The notes under the pieces were generated by a model. That model was not told where the DNA came from. It was given only the letters and a program-made list of their open reading frames with translations, and made no database searches. A DNA stretch of 64,000 bases, from assembly GCF_050589825.1 (NCBI RefSeq), contig NZ_JBNGOZ010000001.1, forward strand, positions 406,209 to 470,208. Direction: 5' to 3'. The position numbers and the translations under genes were made by a program. This stretch comes from Carboxylicivirga longa (GTDB taxonomy: Bacteria > Bacteroidota > Bacteroidia > Bacteroidales > Marinilabiliaceae). Below are positions 36,250 to 45,054 of the stretch, piece after piece. Within the stretch, counting starts at the first letter, position 1. Each line of letters opens with the position of its first letter.

Positions 36250-36775
36250 ATGGTAATTGCTGGATTATACAATGTTTATGTTGGCCTACTTTCTTTTCTT
36301 GCAATGATTATTATTGTGACTCCCTTCGGGAACAGTTCCGTAAAAATGGACTTTTGTTAGTGCTTGTATGTGAGGTGTTAATCTTCCATTACTCTCTCAA
36401 ATTTAAGTATTTTTATAATCAAAGCGAGAAAAAATGCGATGAAAATCATTTTTTTAATGATTAAGAGTATTCGGTAGAAAAATGCAAGCTTATTCGCATT
36501 GCTTGTGTTAATTTGAAGCTATATCTGAGTATCTGGTTGCAATATAGCTCCCTTTACCCTGAAGAAGTATGTGATTTTTACTAGGTATTAATTGTGGTGA
36601 GGCATAATATTTGGGTGGGGTAGTGAATAAAAAAACAGCTCATATGTGATTTTTTGTCATGTAAAACAATGAAATACCGACAAAATGACTCCCTTGTACT
36701 TGCTTAGTATGTCGGTGTGGCGTGCTTTATCATCGGGCATGGGTTTTGACTGAGTTTTTTAAAATTAAACAAGCC
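36250..36775. other. Regulatory gap between the glycogen operon and clpB
   Basis: 526 bases with no credible gene, between divergent transcripts. Minus-strand TAAATTTG (plus CAAATTTA at 36398-36405) is a possible -7 box for the glycogen operon, 150 bases upstream of it. An inverted pair ACCGACA (36676-36682) and TGTCGGT (36710-36716), 27 bases apart, lies 60 bases ahead of clpB and could be an operator. No clear CIRCE element (TTAGCACTC repeats) is present. Confidence 0.4.
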
Positions 36776-39373
36776 ATGAACTTCAATAATTATACAATTA
36801 AATCGCAGGAGGCCATTCAGCAAGCGCAACAGATTGCGCAGGGCCTGGAGCATCAGCAAATTGAAAATGCCCATATATTGAAGGGTGTTTTTGCTGTTGA
36901 CGAAAATGTATTGCCTTTCATACTTAATAAGCTCGGAGTAAATACCGGTGTTTTTCAGAATACCTTGGATAGTGTGCTGCAAAGTTACCCAAAGGTGCAG
37001 GGGGGTGATCTCATGTTGTCGCGTCAGGCGGGCGAGATGCTTACTAAGGCAGCTGCTAAGGCTAAGGCTATGAAGGATGAATATGTATCCATCGAACATA
37101 TATTGCTGGCCATGTTAAGTGCTAAAGATGAGTTGGCCCGAATGATGAAAGACAGTGGTGTTGCCGAGAAAGAGCTGATGGCAGCCATTGATGAGCTGCG
37201 CAAAGGTAAGCGTGTGACTTCTCAGTCGCAGGAAGAGACCTATCAGTCCCTGGAGAAATACGCCCGCAATTTGAATGCGTTGGCCAATGAGGGAAAGCTC
37301 GACCCGGTGATAGGTCGTGATGATGAGATACGCCGTATCCTTCAGATATTATCGCGCCGTACCAAGAATAACCCTATGCTGGTAGGTGAGCCTGGTACCG
37401 GTAAAACAGCCATTGCTGAGGGGCTGGCACATCGTTTGGTGCGCGGTGATGTACCCGAGAACCTGAAAGATAAAATTATTTACTCTCTGGATATGGGAGC
37501 TCTGATTGCCGGGGCTAAATATAAAGGAGAGTTTGAGGAGCGCCTGAAGGCTGTGGTAAAAGAAGTGGTGTCGGAAGAAGGTCGTATAGTATTGTTTATC
37601 GATGAGATACATACACTGGTTGGAGCCGGTGGTGGTCAGGGGGCCATGGATGCGGCCAATATTCTGAAGCCTGCATTGGCGCGGGGTGAGTTGCGTGCCA
37701 TCGGTGCCACTACACTTGATGAGTTTCAGAAGTATTTTGAGAAGGATAAGGCCTTGGAGCGCCGGTTTCAGAAGGTGATGGTGAACGAGCCGGATAAGGA
37801 AAGTGCCATCTCTATCCTGCGCGGCATTAAAGATCGCTACGAGAAACATCATAAGGTGCGGATAAAGGATAGTGCTATTATTTCGGCTGTGGAGCTGTCG
37901 CATCGCTATATCAGTGATCGTTTCCTGCCCGATAAGGCTATTGACCTGATGGATGAAGCGGCCTCAAAGCTTCGTTTGGAGATGAATTCCAAACCCGAGG
38001 AGTTGGATGTGCTCGATCGTCGCATTATGCAATTTGAGATTGAACTGGAGGCTATTAAGCGGGAGAATGATAAACCGAAGATTACACAGATTAAAAAGGA
38101 GCTGGCCGATTTAAAGGAGCGACGCAATAGTATTTATGCCAAATGGGAGACCGAGCGCAAGGCTGCCGAAGATGTGCAGGCCATAAAAACACGTATTGAT
38201 CAGCTTAAACAGGAGGCAGATCGCGCCGAACGTGAAGGTGATTTTGGTCGTGTGGCCGAGTTGCGTTATGGTATGATTAAGACAGAAGAGGGTAAACTGG
38301 ATGAGGCGCAGCGGCTGGTGAATGAAAATCAGGAGAATGCCTTGATTAAAGAGGAGGTGACCAGCGATGATATTGCCGAGGTGGTGGCACGCTGGACCGG
38401 TATTCCGGTTTCTAAGATGATGAGTAGTGAGCGCGAAAAGCTATTGCGGCTCGAAGATGAACTGCACCGCCGTGTAGTGGGTCAGGACGAAGCCATTGAG
38501 GTGGTGTCGGATGCTGTGCGGCGTTCGCGTGCCGACCTTCAGGATAGTCGGCGACCCATCGGTTCTTTCCTGTTTTTAGGTACTACAGGAGTGGGTAAGA
38601 CCGAACTGGCCAAAACCCTGGCTGACTATCTTTTTAACGATGAAAACGCCCTGACGCGCATCGATATGAGTGAGTATCAGGAGCGGCATGCGGTGAGTCG
38701 TCTGGTAGGAGCCCCTCCGGGATATGTGGGGTATGATGAGGGTGGACAGTTGACCGAAGCGGTGCGGCGTAAGCCCTACTCGGTGGTGTTGCTCGATGAG
38801 ATTGAGAAGGCGCATCCTGATACCTTTAATATTTTGTTGCAGGTGCTGGATGAAGGGCGCTTGACGGATAATAAAGGGCGGGTGGCTGATTTTAAGAATA
38901 CCATCATTATCATGACCTCGAATATGGGTGCTCATATTATACAGGGTAAGCTGGAAGGACTTAATATGGATGCCCGTGCACAGTTTGTGGAGGATACCAA
39001 AAGGGATGTATTGGCATTGCTTAAGCAGAGCATACGTCCTGAGTTTCTGAATCGTATTGATGAGGTGGTGATGTTTACGCCTTTGAATGTTGAAGAGGTG
39101 AAGGAAATTGTGAGTCTCCAGATGGCTTCTTTGCAAAAGACCTTGGCGCAGAAGAACTGGACGCTGCGTGTGAGTGATAAGGCCATTGATTTGCTGGCGC
39201 AAAGTGGTTATGAGCCGCAGTTCGGTGCCCGTCCCATTAAGCGCGTGATTCAGCGTATGGTGCTGAATGCTTTGTCCAAGAAGATATTATCTGGCGAATT
39301 AAGTCAGTCGGCAATTATATCAATTGATGTTCAGGACGGAGAGTTGGTTTTTAGTAATGAAATGCCCGGCTAA
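36776..39373 (+). CDS. clpB: ATP-dependent disaggregase chaperone ClpB
   Basis: 865 residues from MNFNNYTIKS, the usual ClpB start and length; a GTG further upstream (36722) would add 18 residues without homology sense. It has an N-terminal Clp repeat domain, NBD1 with GEPGTGKTAIAEGL, a long middle coiled coil (about 400-525, marking ClpB rather than ClpA), NBD2 with GTTGVGKTELAKTLA and VVLLDEIEKAHPD, and a C-terminal D2-small domain ending in PIKRVIQRMVLNALSKKIL. With DnaK it resolves aggregates after heat stress. Single gene. Confidence 0.97.
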   Translation: MNFNNYTIKSQEAIQQAQQIAQGLEHQQIENAHILKGVFAVDENVLPFILNKLGVNTGVFQNTLDSVLQSYPKVQGGDLMLSRQAGEMLTKAAAKAKAMKDEYVSIEHILLAMLSAKDELARMMKDSGVAEKELMAAIDELRKGKRVTSQSQEETYQSLEKYARNLNALANEGKLDPVIGRDDEIRRILQILSRRTKNNPMLVGEPGTGKTAIAEGLAHRLVRGDVPENLKDKIIYSLDMGALIAGAKYKGEFEERLKAVVKEVVSEEGRIVLFIDEIHTLVGAGGGQGAMDAANILKPALARGELRAIGATTLDEFQKYFEKDKALERRFQKVMVNEPDKESAISILRGIKDRYEKHHKVRIKDSAIISAVELSHRYISDRFLPDKAIDLMDEAASKLRLEMNSKPEELDVLDRRIMQFEIELEAIKRENDKPKITQIKKELADLKERRNSIYAKWETERKAAEDVQAIKTRIDQLKQEADRAEREGDFGRVAELRYGMIKTEEGKLDEAQRLVNENQENALIKEEVTSDDIAEVVARWTGIPVSKMMSSEREKLLRLEDELHRRVVGQDEAIEVVSDAVRRSRADLQDSRRPIGSFLFLGTTGVGKTELAKTLADYLFNDENALTRIDMSEYQERHAVSRLVGAPPGYVGYDEGGQLTEAVRRKPYSVVLLDEIEKAHPDTFNILLQVLDEGRLTDNKGRVADFKNTIIIMTSNMGAHIIQGKLEGLNMDARAQFVEDTKRDVLALLKQSIRPEFLNRIDEVVMFTPLNVEEVKEIVSLQMASLQKTLAQKNWTLRVSDKAIDLLAQSGYEPQFGARPIKRVIQRMVLNALSKKILSGELSQSAIISIDVQDGELVFSNEMPG

Positions 39374-39469
39374 TGTTTTGAGAATGGCAGAAGAATCTGT
39401 TATAGGGCTGCGGGTTTATATCAAAATGTGAAAATGTTTAATACCAGTGGCTCTTAGTGGGTAAAATAT

Positions 39470-39515
39470 CTAAGGCGCTTCCTTTTTCTCGCATGGGTAA
39501 GGGAAAGCGCCTTAG
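39470..39515. terminator. Strong hairpin after clpB
   Basis: CTAAGGCGCTT (39470-39480) pairs perfectly with AAGCGCCTTAG (39505-39515). No good U run follows on either strand, so factor-independent termination is uncertain. It sits between converging clpB and the 39587 gene. Confidence 0.55.
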
Positions 39516-39586
39516 GTGTTGAATGTGGTAAGCTATTTTTGTACCTCACCTCTTTGGTGGTGGCTTTGCAGGTTTTTACTGTTATC

Positions 39587-40375
39587 TTAAACGATCATTT
39601 TGCAAAACTCAACTTTCATAATTTCGCTGTACAGCTCCTTGTCGCTCCAGGTTTCAGTCCACTCAGGGTAGAGTGTTTGGGTGGCAAAGATAAATGCATC
39701 AAGGTGCAATAAATCCTTTTGGGTAACCAGGTATTCAAATAAAGCGGTGTGAAGACTCATTAGCTCGAAGGAGTGGAGCATGCTGCGCTTAAACAGGTGT
39801 GCTGCCGTGTGTTCTTCAAGGAGTTTCCGCTTGATAAGTGAGCCTTCTTTTCCCTGGCGATTGAGCAGTGCTTCTTTTTCCAATTGCAGCAGTAAGTCAT
39901 CGGGGTAGATAGACAGGGCATCTTCAAGCTGTTGCATGATTTTTTTAGGGGCTTCTTCCTGTATCTCCATGAGAATGATCTTAACCAGCGATAAGAAGGC
40001 AACCTCCGGATAGCGATTGGCCAGCTTTTTAGGGTTAAGTTTTTTTAGATCTTCCGTATCATTCAGGGCATTTAGCACTGTTTCAATTAGTTCGTTGTGC
40101 TCGGCAATGCCACCATTCATGGAGTTGGGTATGATGTCGTCGTTGGTTTCCACATCAAAAAAATGCAGCAAAGTATTGCGAGCTGCCATAATTTGGTCAA
40201 GGCCATGGTGATTATAAAAAAGGCGCTTGCTTACAAATAGTAGTTCGGTGGCTGCCTCTTCATCGTTGCTGTCGTTAAGTGCAATCAATGCTCTAAAGCG
40301 TTCTGTATCGTAGTGACGTTCCTTTAAGGGTTCGGTATAGATATATTCTTCAATGGGTAAATCTTCTTCGTACAT
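39587..40375 (-). CDS. Unknown helical protein (262 aa)
   Basis: No family recognised. Acidic start (MYEEDLPIEEYIYTEP), then helices with a repeat-like feel (EEAATELLFVSKRLFYNHHG, KIMQQLEDALSIYPDDLLLQ) that resembles TPR-type folding without clear repeats. No signal peptide or membrane segment. It starts 11 bases after the epimerase gene and is probably co-transcribed with it. Confidence 0.65.
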   Translation of the reverse strand: MYEEDLPIEEYIYTEPLKERHYDTERFRALIALNDSNDEEAATELLFVSKRLFYNHHGLDQIMAARNTLLHFFDVETNDDIIPNSMNGGIAEHNELIETVLNALNDTEDLKKLNPKKLANRYPEVAFLSLVKIILMEIQEEAPKKIMQQLEDALSIYPDDLLLQLEKEALLNRQGKEGSLIKRKLLEEHTAAHLFKRSMLHSFELMSLHTALFEYLVTQKDLLHLDAFIFATQTLYPEWTETWSDKELYSEIMKVEFCKMIV

Positions 40376-40386
40376 GTTGTTGTGTT

Positions 40387-41361
40387 TTATTGGTAATACG
40401 TTTTATACCAGTCGGTAAATCTCTTCAGTCCTTCCTCAATACCGGTTACAGGCCTAAAATTGATACGCTGTTCCAAAGCGCTTATGTCTGCATAGGTACG
40501 GTATACATCCCCTTTTTGCATGGGCATAAATTCTTTACGGGCTGTTTTTCCAAGGTGCTTTTCCAGGGTAGTAATAAATTGCATCAGCTCAACCGGTTTG
40601 TTATTGCCAATATTGAATAAGCGGTAGGGTTTATCCCTTTCTTCTGTTTTGTTAAAGGGCAAATCAATCAATTTCTCAATGGCTGTGCTAATGTCATCCA
40701 CGTAGGTAAAGTCGCGTTCCATTTGTCCTTCGTTATATATCTGAATGGTTTCTCCCAGCATAATTTTGCGTGTGAAGGAGAAGTAGGCCATATCGGGGCG
40801 TCCCCAGGGGCCATAAACAGTGAAGAAACGAAGCCCGGTAATCGGTACCTTGTAGAGGTGGGCGTAGCTGTGCGCCATCATCTCATTGGATTTTTTAGTA
40901 GCGGCATACAAGGAAACGGGCTCGTTGCAGGCGGCTGAAGTAGTGAAGGGTGTCTGGTTGGAATTACCATATACTGAGCTGGAAGAGGCGTACAGCAGGT
41001 GTTTCACAGGAAAATGACGGCAAGCCTCCAGGATGTTTATAAAGCCGATGAGGTTACTGTCGATGTAGGCATAAGGTTGCTCAATGCTATGTCTCACGCC
41101 GGCTTGGGCTGCCAGGTTGATGACAGTCTCAAATTGTTCTTTTTCAAATAAATCGTCCAGACTCTTCTTGTCACAGATATCAATTCTTAAAAATCGAAAA
41201 TTGGTATATTCTTCCAACTGCTTCAGGCGATCTTCCTTTAGAGCGGTCGAATAGTAGCTGTTGATGGAGTCAATGCCCACGATGTTGAATCCGCTTTTGC
41301 ACAGTTGTTTGCACAGGTGAAAGCCAATAAACCCGGCGGCACCTGTAATTAATATTTTCAT
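40387..41361 (-). CDS. NAD-dependent sugar-nucleotide epimerase (UDP-glucuronate 4-epimerase-like)
   Basis: 324 residues, extended short-chain dehydrogenase fold: ILITGAAGFIGFHLCKQL (NAD loop GxxGxxG), the catalytic YAATKKSNEMMAHSYA (YxxxK) with SSSSVYG ahead of it, and FFTVYGPWGRPDMAYFSF. The PWGRPDMA segment is typical of UDP-glucuronate 4-epimerases. It would make a uronic-acid donor for a capsule or other surface glycan. Runs with the UpxY gene upstream, but no glycosyltransferases follow here. Confidence 0.85.
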   Translation of the reverse strand: MKILITGAAGFIGFHLCKQLCKSGFNIVGIDSINSYYSTALKEDRLKQLEEYTNFRFLRIDICDKKSLDDLFEKEQFETVINLAAQAGVRHSIEQPYAYIDSNLIGFINILEACRHFPVKHLLYASSSSVYGNSNQTPFTTSAACNEPVSLYAATKKSNEMMAHSYAHLYKVPITGLRFFTVYGPWGRPDMAYFSFTRKIMLGETIQIYNEGQMERDFTYVDDISTAIEKLIDLPFNKTEERDKPYRLFNIGNNKPVELMQFITTLEKHLGKTARKEFMPMQKGDVYRTYADISALEQRINFRPVTGIEEGLKRFTDWYKTYYQ

Positions 41362-41434
41362 TTATGGCAGTGTTTTATCTTTTTGCTTATGGCGGATCAG
41401 GTGTTTGGGCGAGGTCTTCTTGCTTTTAGGTGCC

Positions 41435-41950
41435 TCAGGCTTTCGGGTTTCTAGTAAAAGTGGACTCCTCCAGGTTCACAATCAGGGTATAGCCAATCTC
41501 TTTTATGCGCAGGATGATTTTTTTACTGCCTTGCACCTCCATAACCTCACCCTGCACGCCTTCCAGCGGTCCGGATGTAACGGTTATTTCCTGTCCCTTT
41601 TGTATTTCATTAGTCTCCACGCTAAAGTCCAGTTTGCTCTCAATGGCTCGTTGCATAGCAACCAGGTCTTTTTCGGGTATAATACAGGCTTGTCCTTTGT
41701 ACGACACATAGGCAACAACGCCGGGTACCTCAAAAACCATCTCGTAATCGCGACGTGGTATCTTAATAAAGATATAAGAGCTGATCACGGGTGTTTCAAC
41801 CCATTTTTTTCGATCGCTCCACTGCCGTAATGTCTTCTTTAAGGGTAGATAAGTCTCTATGTTCAGCGCTTTAAGCTGCTCGTAAACTTTTTTTTCGGCT
41901 CTCGACTTTGTATATAGTGCGTACCAGTATTTAACTTGATTTTTTTCCAA
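41435..41950 (-). CDS. UpxY-family NusG-like transcription antiterminator
   Basis: 171 residues. NusG N-terminal domain (KYWYALYTKSRAEKKVYEQL, TPVISSYIFIKIPRRDYEMV, VPGVVAYVSYKGQ) and a C-terminal KOW domain (EITVTSGPLEGVQGEVMEVQ). UpxY proteins promote transcription of the surface-polysaccharide operon that they head, by acting on its leader. Only an epimerase and an unknown gene follow here, 73 bases downstream, so it may act on a distant locus or mark a remnant. Confidence 0.87.
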   Translation of the reverse strand: MEKNQVKYWYALYTKSRAEKKVYEQLKALNIETYLPLKKTLRQWSDRKKWVETPVISSYIFIKIPRRDYEMVFEVPGVVAYVSYKGQACIIPEKDLVAMQRAIESKLDFSVETNEIQKGQEITVTSGPLEGVQGEVMEVQGSKKIILRIKEIGYTLIVNLEESTFTRNPKA

Positions 41951-42044
41951 AATGACTACTTTTAAAAACGAAAGTAATAAAAAATGTGCTACGAATTAGC
42001 CATATTTGATCAGTAGTGATGATAATTTTTTTAGTGTTCCGAAT

Positions 42045-43244
42045 ATGAACGTAAGCAGTTGCATAATGTACAGATGTAAAATAATGATTTTAGTGCTGAT
42101 GCTATTGCCGGGCAGTAGAGTGTTGGCTCAGTTTAATGGGGGGCGTATGGTAAGTGATGCATTTTATACCGAAATACCCTTTGACTATGTGCATGATGCC
42201 ATTGTTGTGGAGGCTGCCATAAATGGCGTAAAAGGACGCTATTTGCTGGATACGGGTGCCATGTGTATTCTGTTTAAAGACTCTGTGGTTCATGATTTTC
42301 CCAATGCACGGGAGCTGCGTATCGGTGATGCAACGGGTAAGAAGCAGATGGCCAGTGTGGTAGATATGCCCCTGATTGAAATTGGTGGTTTGCGCTATGA
42401 GGGCATTCCAACTTTATATATCGATGTGTTTAAAGGTCCTTTTAAGTGTTTGGGTTACAAAGGTATTATTGGCAGTAACTTATTGCGTTTTGGAGCTTTT
42501 AAAGTCGATTGGGCAGCGCATAAACTCATTATTGCCAAAGATTATCAAACCCTGGGCATGCATGCATCAGCAGGCAGTAAAATGCGGGTTAATAAGCAGC
42601 AGAGTTCACCCTTTGTTAAGGTAAAGGTGAATGGTAAGGATATCAAGTGGGTACTATTAGATACGGGTAGCGGTGATTCATTTTCCTTGTATCATATCAC
42701 GGCCAACTGGTTGCGTAAAAAAGGTGTTTTGGCAGCGCCTGTTTATCAATCAAACGGCACCAATTCGCATGGTGCGTGGGGAGCCGGTAGTTATGCTGCT
42801 GATATATACAATTTGGAAAGCATGACTGTTGGTAGGCAGCAGTTTTATGGGCCTATTATTGAGACCGGAGCCGGTAAGTCGAAAATTGGCATGCAGGTGT
42901 TGGAGCGGGGCGATTTTGTTATGGATTATCCTCAAAAGCGCTTTTTCATTGCTGCGAATAAGGAATGCGTGGACTTGTTAATCCGCAGCTTTGGGCTGGA
43001 TTTTATTATGTATAACGACACCTTTGTCGTTAATGGTGTATGGCAGGACACTGCTGCCGATAGTGCGGGTATTCAAAAGGGTGATGTGTTGGTGGATATA
43101 AAAGGGTTTAATTTTGCCAATCAAGCCCCTTGTGATATTTATCGTTCGCTGAAACATACCACACGCAGTAAAGAGCGCTTAACATTTGTTTTTCGACGCG
43201 ATGATATGGAGCGGGAGGTAAGCCTCTCGCGGATTAAGTTTTAA
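42045..43244 (+). CDS. Secreted retropepsin-like aspartyl protease with PDZ domain
   Basis: 399 residues from ATG 42045; ATG 42066 gives a tidier signal peptide (ILVLMLLPGSRVLAQ), and the TTG at 42006 is rejected. Two aspartyl-protease lobes are visible, each with its own active-site triplet: RYLLDTGAMC and WVLLDTGSGDSF. A C-terminal PDZ domain follows (DTAADSAGIQKGDVLVDIKG). Single-chain double-DTG proteins with PDZ are common in Bacteroidota envelopes; the target is unknown. Confidence 0.82.
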   Translation: MNVSSCIMYRCKIMILVLMLLPGSRVLAQFNGGRMVSDAFYTEIPFDYVHDAIVVEAAINGVKGRYLLDTGAMCILFKDSVVHDFPNARELRIGDATGKKQMASVVDMPLIEIGGLRYEGIPTLYIDVFKGPFKCLGYKGIIGSNLLRFGAFKVDWAAHKLIIAKDYQTLGMHASAGSKMRVNKQQSSPFVKVKVNGKDIKWVLLDTGSGDSFSLYHITANWLRKKGVLAAPVYQSNGTNSHGAWGAGSYAADIYNLESMTVGRQQFYGPIIETGAGKSKIGMQVLERGDFVMDYPQKRFFIAANKECVDLLIRSFGLDFIMYNDTFVVNGVWQDTAADSAGIQKGDVLVDIKGFNFANQAPCDIYRSLKHTTRSKERLTFVFRRDDMEREVSLSRIKF

Positions 43245-43288
43245 TGCTTTCTGTGTACTTATCAACGCCATAATAAAATTTAAAATCG

Positions 43289-43296
43289 TATATTTG
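43289..43296 (+). promoter_or_regulatory. -7 box of guaA
   Basis: TATATTTG fits TAnnTTTG; it lies 115 bases upstream of the guaA ATG, leaving a leader of about 110 bases. No TTG at -33, and I see no purine riboswitch fold in the leader. Confidence 0.5.
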
Positions 43297-43411
43297 CGCA
43301 AAATTTCTAAAGGTATAACCCTTGGTTAAAGTGAGTGAAATATGCTGATTGACTGTTTGTAGTCAAGAATATGTTCAATAATTTTAGCCAAGAATAAAAA
43401 GGCAGATATTA

Positions 43412-44941
43412 ATGCAGGAGAAAATCATTATTTTGGATTTTGGTTCGCAGTACACGCAGTTGATTGCCCGACGCGTGCGCGAGATTAATGTGTATTGCGA
43501 GATACATCCCTTTAACAACTGTCCTGAACTGGATGAGTCCGTTAAAGGTGTTATTTTAAGTGGAAGCCCCTACAGTGTGCGCGACGAAGAAGCACCAAAA
43601 CCCGATCTGACTGCTATTAAAGGGAAGATGCCTTTGCTGGGAGTGTGCTATGGTGCCCAGTATCTGTCGCAGTTTTACGGTGGCGAAGTGCAGCCCTCTA
43701 AAACCCGTGAGTACGGTCGTGCTAACCTCGAGTTTGTTGATAGCAGTAGTGAGCTAATGACCGGTGTAAGTGCCCATTCGCAGGTATGGATGTCGCACGG
43801 CGATACCATTGTTAATCTGCCCCAGGGATATAAGATTGTGGCTAGTACAAAGGATGTGAAAGTAGCAGCCTATAAAATAGAAGCTGAGCAAACCTATGGC
43901 ATGCAATTTCACCCCGAGGTGTATCACAGCACCGAAGGATCACAGATTCTTAAGAATTTTGTGGTGGGTGTGTGTGGATGTACCCAGGATTGGACACCCG
44001 ACTCATTCGTTGAAACAACCGTGGCTGAGCTAAAGGAAAAGCTAGGCAACGATAAAGTGGTGCTTGGTTTGTCAGGTGGGGTGGATAGTACCGTGGCCGG
44101 TGTGTTATTGCATAAGGCTATCGGACAACATCTTACCTGTATCTTTGTAGATAATGGTTTGCTGCGTAAAAACGAGTTTGAGGCAGTACTTGACTCATAC
44201 AAACACATGGGACTGAATGTGATTGGTGTTGATGCCAAGAAAGAGTTCCTGGGTGAATTGGATGGAGTATCTGATCCTGAAACTAAGCGTAAGATAATTG
44301 GTCGTGTCTTCATTGAGGTATTCGATGCTGAGGCACACAAAATACAAGATGTTAAATGGTTGGCACAGGGTACGATCTATCCTGATGTGATTGAGTCGGT
44401 TTCGGTAAATGGACCATCAGCCACCATTAAATCCCACCATAATGTGGGTGGATTGCCCGAAGAGATGGACCTTAAGATCGTGGAACCACTCAAGTTGCTG
44501 TTTAAAGATGAGGTGCGTCGTGTAGGTCGTGCCATGGGCATTGATGAGAACCTCTTGGGTCGTCATCCTTTCCCGGGTCCGGGATTAGCCATTCGTATTT
44601 TGGGTGATATAACAGCTGAAAAAGTAGCCTTGCTGCAAGAAGTGGATCACATCTTTATTCAGGGCCTAAAAGATAATAATTTGTACGATCAGGTGTGGCA
44701 GGCCGGTGCTATGTTGCTACCGGTACAGTCGGTAGGAGTAATGGGCGATGAGCGCACCTATGAAAAGGTAGTGGCCTTGCGTGCCGTAACATCAACCGAT
44801 GGTATGACAGCCGATTGGGTGCATCTTCCTTATGACTTCTTAGGACGAGTATCGAACGATATTATTAATAAGGTAAAAGGGGTTAACCGCGTGGTGTACG
44901 ACATCAGTTCGAAGCCGCCGGCAACCATTGAATGGGAGTAA
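43412..44941 (+). CDS. guaA: GMP synthase (glutamine-hydrolysing)
   Basis: 509 residues. N-terminal class I amidotransferase with GVCYGAQYLS (nucleophile Cys) and GMQFHPEVYHS. ATP-pyrophosphatase domain with the PP loop GLSGGVDSTVAG. C-terminal dimerisation domain ending NRVVYDISSKPPATIEWE, the standard terminus. Converts XMP to GMP with glutamine. Single gene followed by a terminator-like hairpin. Confidence 0.97.
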   Translation: MQEKIIILDFGSQYTQLIARRVREINVYCEIHPFNNCPELDESVKGVILSGSPYSVRDEEAPKPDLTAIKGKMPLLGVCYGAQYLSQFYGGEVQPSKTREYGRANLEFVDSSSELMTGVSAHSQVWMSHGDTIVNLPQGYKIVASTKDVKVAAYKIEAEQTYGMQFHPEVYHSTEGSQILKNFVVGVCGCTQDWTPDSFVETTVAELKEKLGNDKVVLGLSGGVDSTVAGVLLHKAIGQHLTCIFVDNGLLRKNEFEAVLDSYKHMGLNVIGVDAKKEFLGELDGVSDPETKRKIIGRVFIEVFDAEAHKIQDVKWLAQGTIYPDVIESVSVNGPSATIKSHHNVGGLPEEMDLKIVEPLKLLFKDEVRRVGRAMGIDENLLGRHPFPGPGLAIRILGDITAEKVALLQEVDHIFIQGLKDNNLYDQVWQAGAMLLPVQSVGVMGDERTYEKVVALRAVTSTDGMTADWVHLPYDFLGRVSNDIINKVKGVNRVVYDISSKPPATIEWE

Positions 44942-44967
44942 GCCACAGGCAAAAAAGCATAGGAGCA

Positions 44968-44999
44968 GGGCCGGTTAGAATTTTTTCTTTCCGGCCTTT
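44968..44999 (+). terminator. Terminator-like hairpin after guaA
   Basis: GGGCCGG (44968-44974) pairs with CCGGCC (44991-44996), extended by a G-T pair, and is followed by TTTG. The loop itself is T-rich. It lies directly before the next promoter. Confidence 0.5.
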
Positions 45000-45002
45000 G
45001 TG

Positions 45003-45010
45003 TATCTTTG
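45003..45010 (+). promoter_or_regulatory. -7 box of the S41 protease gene
   Basis: TATCTTTG, 44 bases ahead of the ATG at 45055, immediately after the guaA hairpin. No TTG at -33. Confidence 0.5.
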
Positions 45011-45054
45011 TAATAATGGATCTGCCAAATGGGTCCTGATTAAAAACGGATACG

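Noticed and set aside
38576..39202. 208-codon antisense frame within clpB
   Set aside because: A shadow of clpB coding bias; composition is not protein-like.
42006..42044. TTG start for the aspartyl protease gene
   Set aside because: It would place extra residues before the signal peptide.
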